DNA of 64,000 nt. Origin: Deinococcus planocerae. Lineage in GTDB: Bacteria > Deinococcota > Deinococci > Deinococcales > Deinococcaceae. The notes under the pieces are model-generated. The model did not search any database. It was given only the letters and a program-made list of their open reading frames with translations, and was not told the origin of the DNA. Where the stretch lies: contig NZ_PNOR01000001.1 in the NCBI RefSeq assembly GCF_002869765.1, positions 160,505 to 224,504 on the forward strand. The letters run 5' to 3'. The first letter of the stretch is position 1, and each line of letters starts with the position of its first letter. Shown in pieces: positions 62,298-64,000 of the stretch. The position numbers and the translations under genes are program-made.

Positions 62298-62522
62298 TCA
62301 TTCCTCAGGGTGAACTGCTCGTGGCAGGGCGCCGGATGACGGGCGCTCTTCCCCACCGGGCAGCGTGCGGCTCAGCACGCGAAACCAGGTCCCACTCCGC
62401 TCCGGCGGCAGGCGCAGGGCGTCTACGTCGAGGTCCAGTTCCCCCGGCCAGGTGATCGTGCGGCCGCGCGGACCCACCCGGACCTCCTCCAAGACCTCGC
62501 GGCTGCGCAGCGGCGCGAACAT
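62298..62522 (-). CDS. DUF2442-like small protein, probably lacking its N-terminal half
   Basis: A 74-residue frame from ATG 62522. FAPLRSREVLEEVRVGPRGR and TITWPGELDLDVDALRLP match the second half of DUF2442 proteins, which end with a WPNGxDLDPDxL motif. The first strand-helix part is absent, and the C-terminal 30 residues are not typical. It lies 30 bases upstream of the IS110-derived gene on the same strand and could be its leader gene or a relic. Confidence 0.45.
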   Translation of the reverse strand: MFAPLRSREVLEEVRVGPRGRTITWPGELDLDVDALRLPPERSGTWFRVLSRTLPGGEERPSSGALPRAVHPEE

Positions 62523-62605
62523 CCCAGGCGCCCTGTGAGCCGCCCCCAACCCTCGATCTGACGCAGGGCTCCAACGGCCTCCCCGAAGGGCCTGGGGAGG
62601 CCCAC

Positions 62606-63859
62606 CTACGTGGCCCTCTCTTCGCCCATCACCTCGCTGTCTCTCCGCCTGGACGCCCTTCGCACGGCGCGCCAGGCGATGAGCCCAGCGAGCAGGTAGG
62701 TGGCCGCGTCCACGTTGATGACCAACACGCCCACCCGCTCGCCCAGGACCCCCGAGACGCCCATGCCCAGTAACATCGTCAGCCCCATCAGGCCGTAACA
62801 GGCGCTGAACACCCGCCCAAGGGTCTCCTGGGGAGCCGCCCGCTGGAGACCCAGGTTCTGGGCCGTCCCGAACACCGCGAACGGGACACCGGCGACGGCG
62901 GTGACCACCACGGCGGGCCACACCTCCCGGTACACCAGCGCGTAGTTGAAGTACAGGAGTAGCAGCAGACCGCTCCCCCAGGCGCCGAGGGCCAGCAGGC
63001 GCAAGGCCGGGTGGTGGTCGGCCACCCGCGCCACCAGCCAGGCTCCGATGATCCCCCCGACCGCCTGAGCGGACATGATCAGACCCAGGACCTCCCCGTT
63101 CCCACCCAGGATGTCACCGACGAACGGGGACATCAGGGTGGAGATGAACCCCTCCCCGAATGCCACGACCGCGACGATGACGAAGAGGGCGCGCAACGAG
63201 AGATTTCCCGTCACGACCGCCAGGCCCTCCCGCCACTCCCGCAAGAAGGCCACCCGCCTCGTTACGGGGGGCCGTGGGGGCGGTGCGCTCACGACCCCCG
63301 CGAGCAGCACGGCCGCCACCAGAAACGTCAGCACGTCGAAGAGGATCACCGCCGCAAAGCCGAGTTGCGCCAGCACCAAGCCCCCCAGGGCCGGGCCGAT
63401 CAGGCGCGCGAGGTTGTTGTTCAGGGCGTTCAGGCTGTTGGCTTCCCCCAGCCGCTCGCGCCCGACCAGCGTGGGGAGCAGGGCGTTCTCAGCGGGACCG
63501 AGGAACTGTCCCACACTCGACGCGACGAAGCTGACCAGGGCCACGAGCCACCAGGAGGCGTGCGTGACGGCCAGGAACCCCAGGGTGACGGCGGCCATCC
63601 CCAGATTGGTCCAGACAAGCACCCGCCGGTAGTCCAGCCGGTCCACCAGCACGCCCGCGAACTGTCCCACGAGCACGGTGGGGAGTGCCCCCGCCATCAC
63701 GACCAGGGCCGTGACGAGCGTGGAGCGGGTCTCGCCGTACACCTGCACGGGCAGGGCGATGAAGAGCGCGCCGTTCCCGATCCACGAGATCAGTCCGGCC
63801 CACCAGACGCGGGCGAAGTTGGCCTCCAGGAGCAGCGGTCGCGGCGGGGCAAGTGTCAT
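62606..63859 (-). CDS. MFS transporter, EntS-like
   Basis: A 417-residue major facilitator with about twelve helices. The N-terminus (FARVWWAGLISWIGNGALFI), the loop GVLVDRLDYRRVLVWTN and the GPAENALLPTLVGRERLGEA region followed by NSLNALNNNLARLIGPALGG are characteristic of the MFS_3 group, which includes the enterobactin exporter EntS and macrolide exporters. It probably exports a drug-like or siderophore-like compound. It is divergent from a winged-helix regulator gene only 30 bases away, which may control it. Confidence 0.9.
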   Translation of the reverse strand: MTLAPPRPLLLEANFARVWWAGLISWIGNGALFIALPVQVYGETRSTLVTALVVMAGALPTVLVGQFAGVLVDRLDYRRVLVWTNLGMAAVTLGFLAVTHASWWLVALVSFVASSVGQFLGPAENALLPTLVGRERLGEANSLNALNNNLARLIGPALGGLVLAQLGFAAVILFDVLTFLVAAVLLAGVVSAPPPRPPVTRRVAFLREWREGLAVVTGNLSLRALFVIVAVVAFGEGFISTLMSPFVGDILGGNGEVLGLIMSAQAVGGIIGAWLVARVADHHPALRLLALGAWGSGLLLLLYFNYALVYREVWPAVVVTAVAGVPFAVFGTAQNLGLQRAAPQETLGRVFSACYGLMGLTMLLGMGVSGVLGERVGVLVINVDAATYLLAGLIAWRAVRRASRRRDSEVMGEERAT

Positions 63860-63876
63860 GGCGCCAGGCTGGGCCG

Positions 63877-63889
63877 TACGCTACTGCAA
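63877..63889 (+). promoter_or_regulatory. Leaderless promoter of the regulator gene
   Basis: TACGCT at 63877-63882 fits the TAnnnT -10 pattern and lies seven bases before ATG 63890. No ribosome site is present in the 30-bp space shared with the divergent MFS gene. Confidence 0.5.
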
Positions 63890-64000
63890 ATGACACTGCC
63901 CGATTCGCCTAGCTTTCACCAGATCACGGACGCCCGTCAGGCGGCGCTCCTCACAGACCCGACCAGCAAGCGGTTCTTCGCGCCTTTCCTGGCGCAGGAC
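63890..64000 (+). CDS. Winged-helix regulator, ArsR-like (partial, N-terminus only)
   Basis: The first 37 codons are visible: FHQITDARQAALLTDPTSKR, FFAPFLAQD. This resembles the opening helices of ArsR-type regulators (a stretch like ALLTDPTxxR before the HTH). The gene runs off the right edge. It is divergent from an MFS exporter, a usual pairing. The assignment is tentative because the HTH itself is outside the window. Confidence 0.5.
   Translation, partial: MTLPDSPSFHQITDARQAALLTDPTSKRFFAPFLAQD

Overview
This is a high-GC, gene-dense bacterial window. Several things suggest a Deinococcus-type genome: many promoters with a TAnnnT box only 6-7 bases ahead of the start codon (leaderless mRNAs), an HU-like and a DnaE2-like remnant, a BM3-type fused P450, and many oligopeptide-type transporters. 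The mix of transporters, catabolic enzymes, toxin-antitoxin pairs, mobile-element debris and broken housekeeping genes fits a secondary chromosome or megaplasmid better than a core chromosome. Both points are inference; no rRNA or tRNA gene was seen.

Layout. 1-14.5 kb holds peptide and amide uptake. It starts with a cut-off permease, a proline iminopeptidase with a divergent Lrp regulator, and an SDR. Then come a binding protein-permease-permease-M14 peptidase operon and a permease-permease-binding protein-formamidase operon. 14.5-24.5 kb is accessory: a broken HupE/UreJ gene, a MITE-like repeat abutting a decayed IS, a Tn3 transposase scar, a TetR/CocE-hydrolase pair, a frameshifted hypothetical gene, an AbiE system whose antitoxin gene is frameshifted, a MATE exporter, and HU and RNase H fragments. 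24.8-28.3 kb carries a small protein ending in Gly-Gly overlapped by a DUF4132 giant. 28.5-32.6 kb has a TetR gene divergent from a self-sufficient P450-reductase with three operator-like repeats between them.

32.8-43.6 kb holds a DnaE2 remnant, an acyl-CoA synthetase, a zinc alcohol dehydrogenase, a truncated response regulator, a GAF-rich histidine kinase, and a divergent binding protein/permease pair. 43.9-52.7 kb is the most coherent cluster: ROK regulator, ArgH-like lyase, exported PIG-L deacetylase with a CBM9-like tail, sugar-type binding protein, two permeases and a PfkB kinase. This looks like uptake and breakdown of an N-acylated, possibly sugar-linked nitrogen compound.

52.7-58.1 kb is again accessory: divergent VapBC-type and MazEF-type pairs, a tyrosine recombinase followed by two decayed copies of its catalytic end, a RibD-like reductase, and a DUF1016-HsdM chimera. 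58.6-64 kb has a TetR-controlled FAD oxidoreductase and alpha/beta hydrolase operon with matching operator repeats, an IS110-derived gene without its catalytic acids, a DUF2442 fragment, and an MFS exporter divergent from a truncated regulator. No ABC-transporter ATPase gene is present, so all these importers must use ATPases encoded elsewhere.
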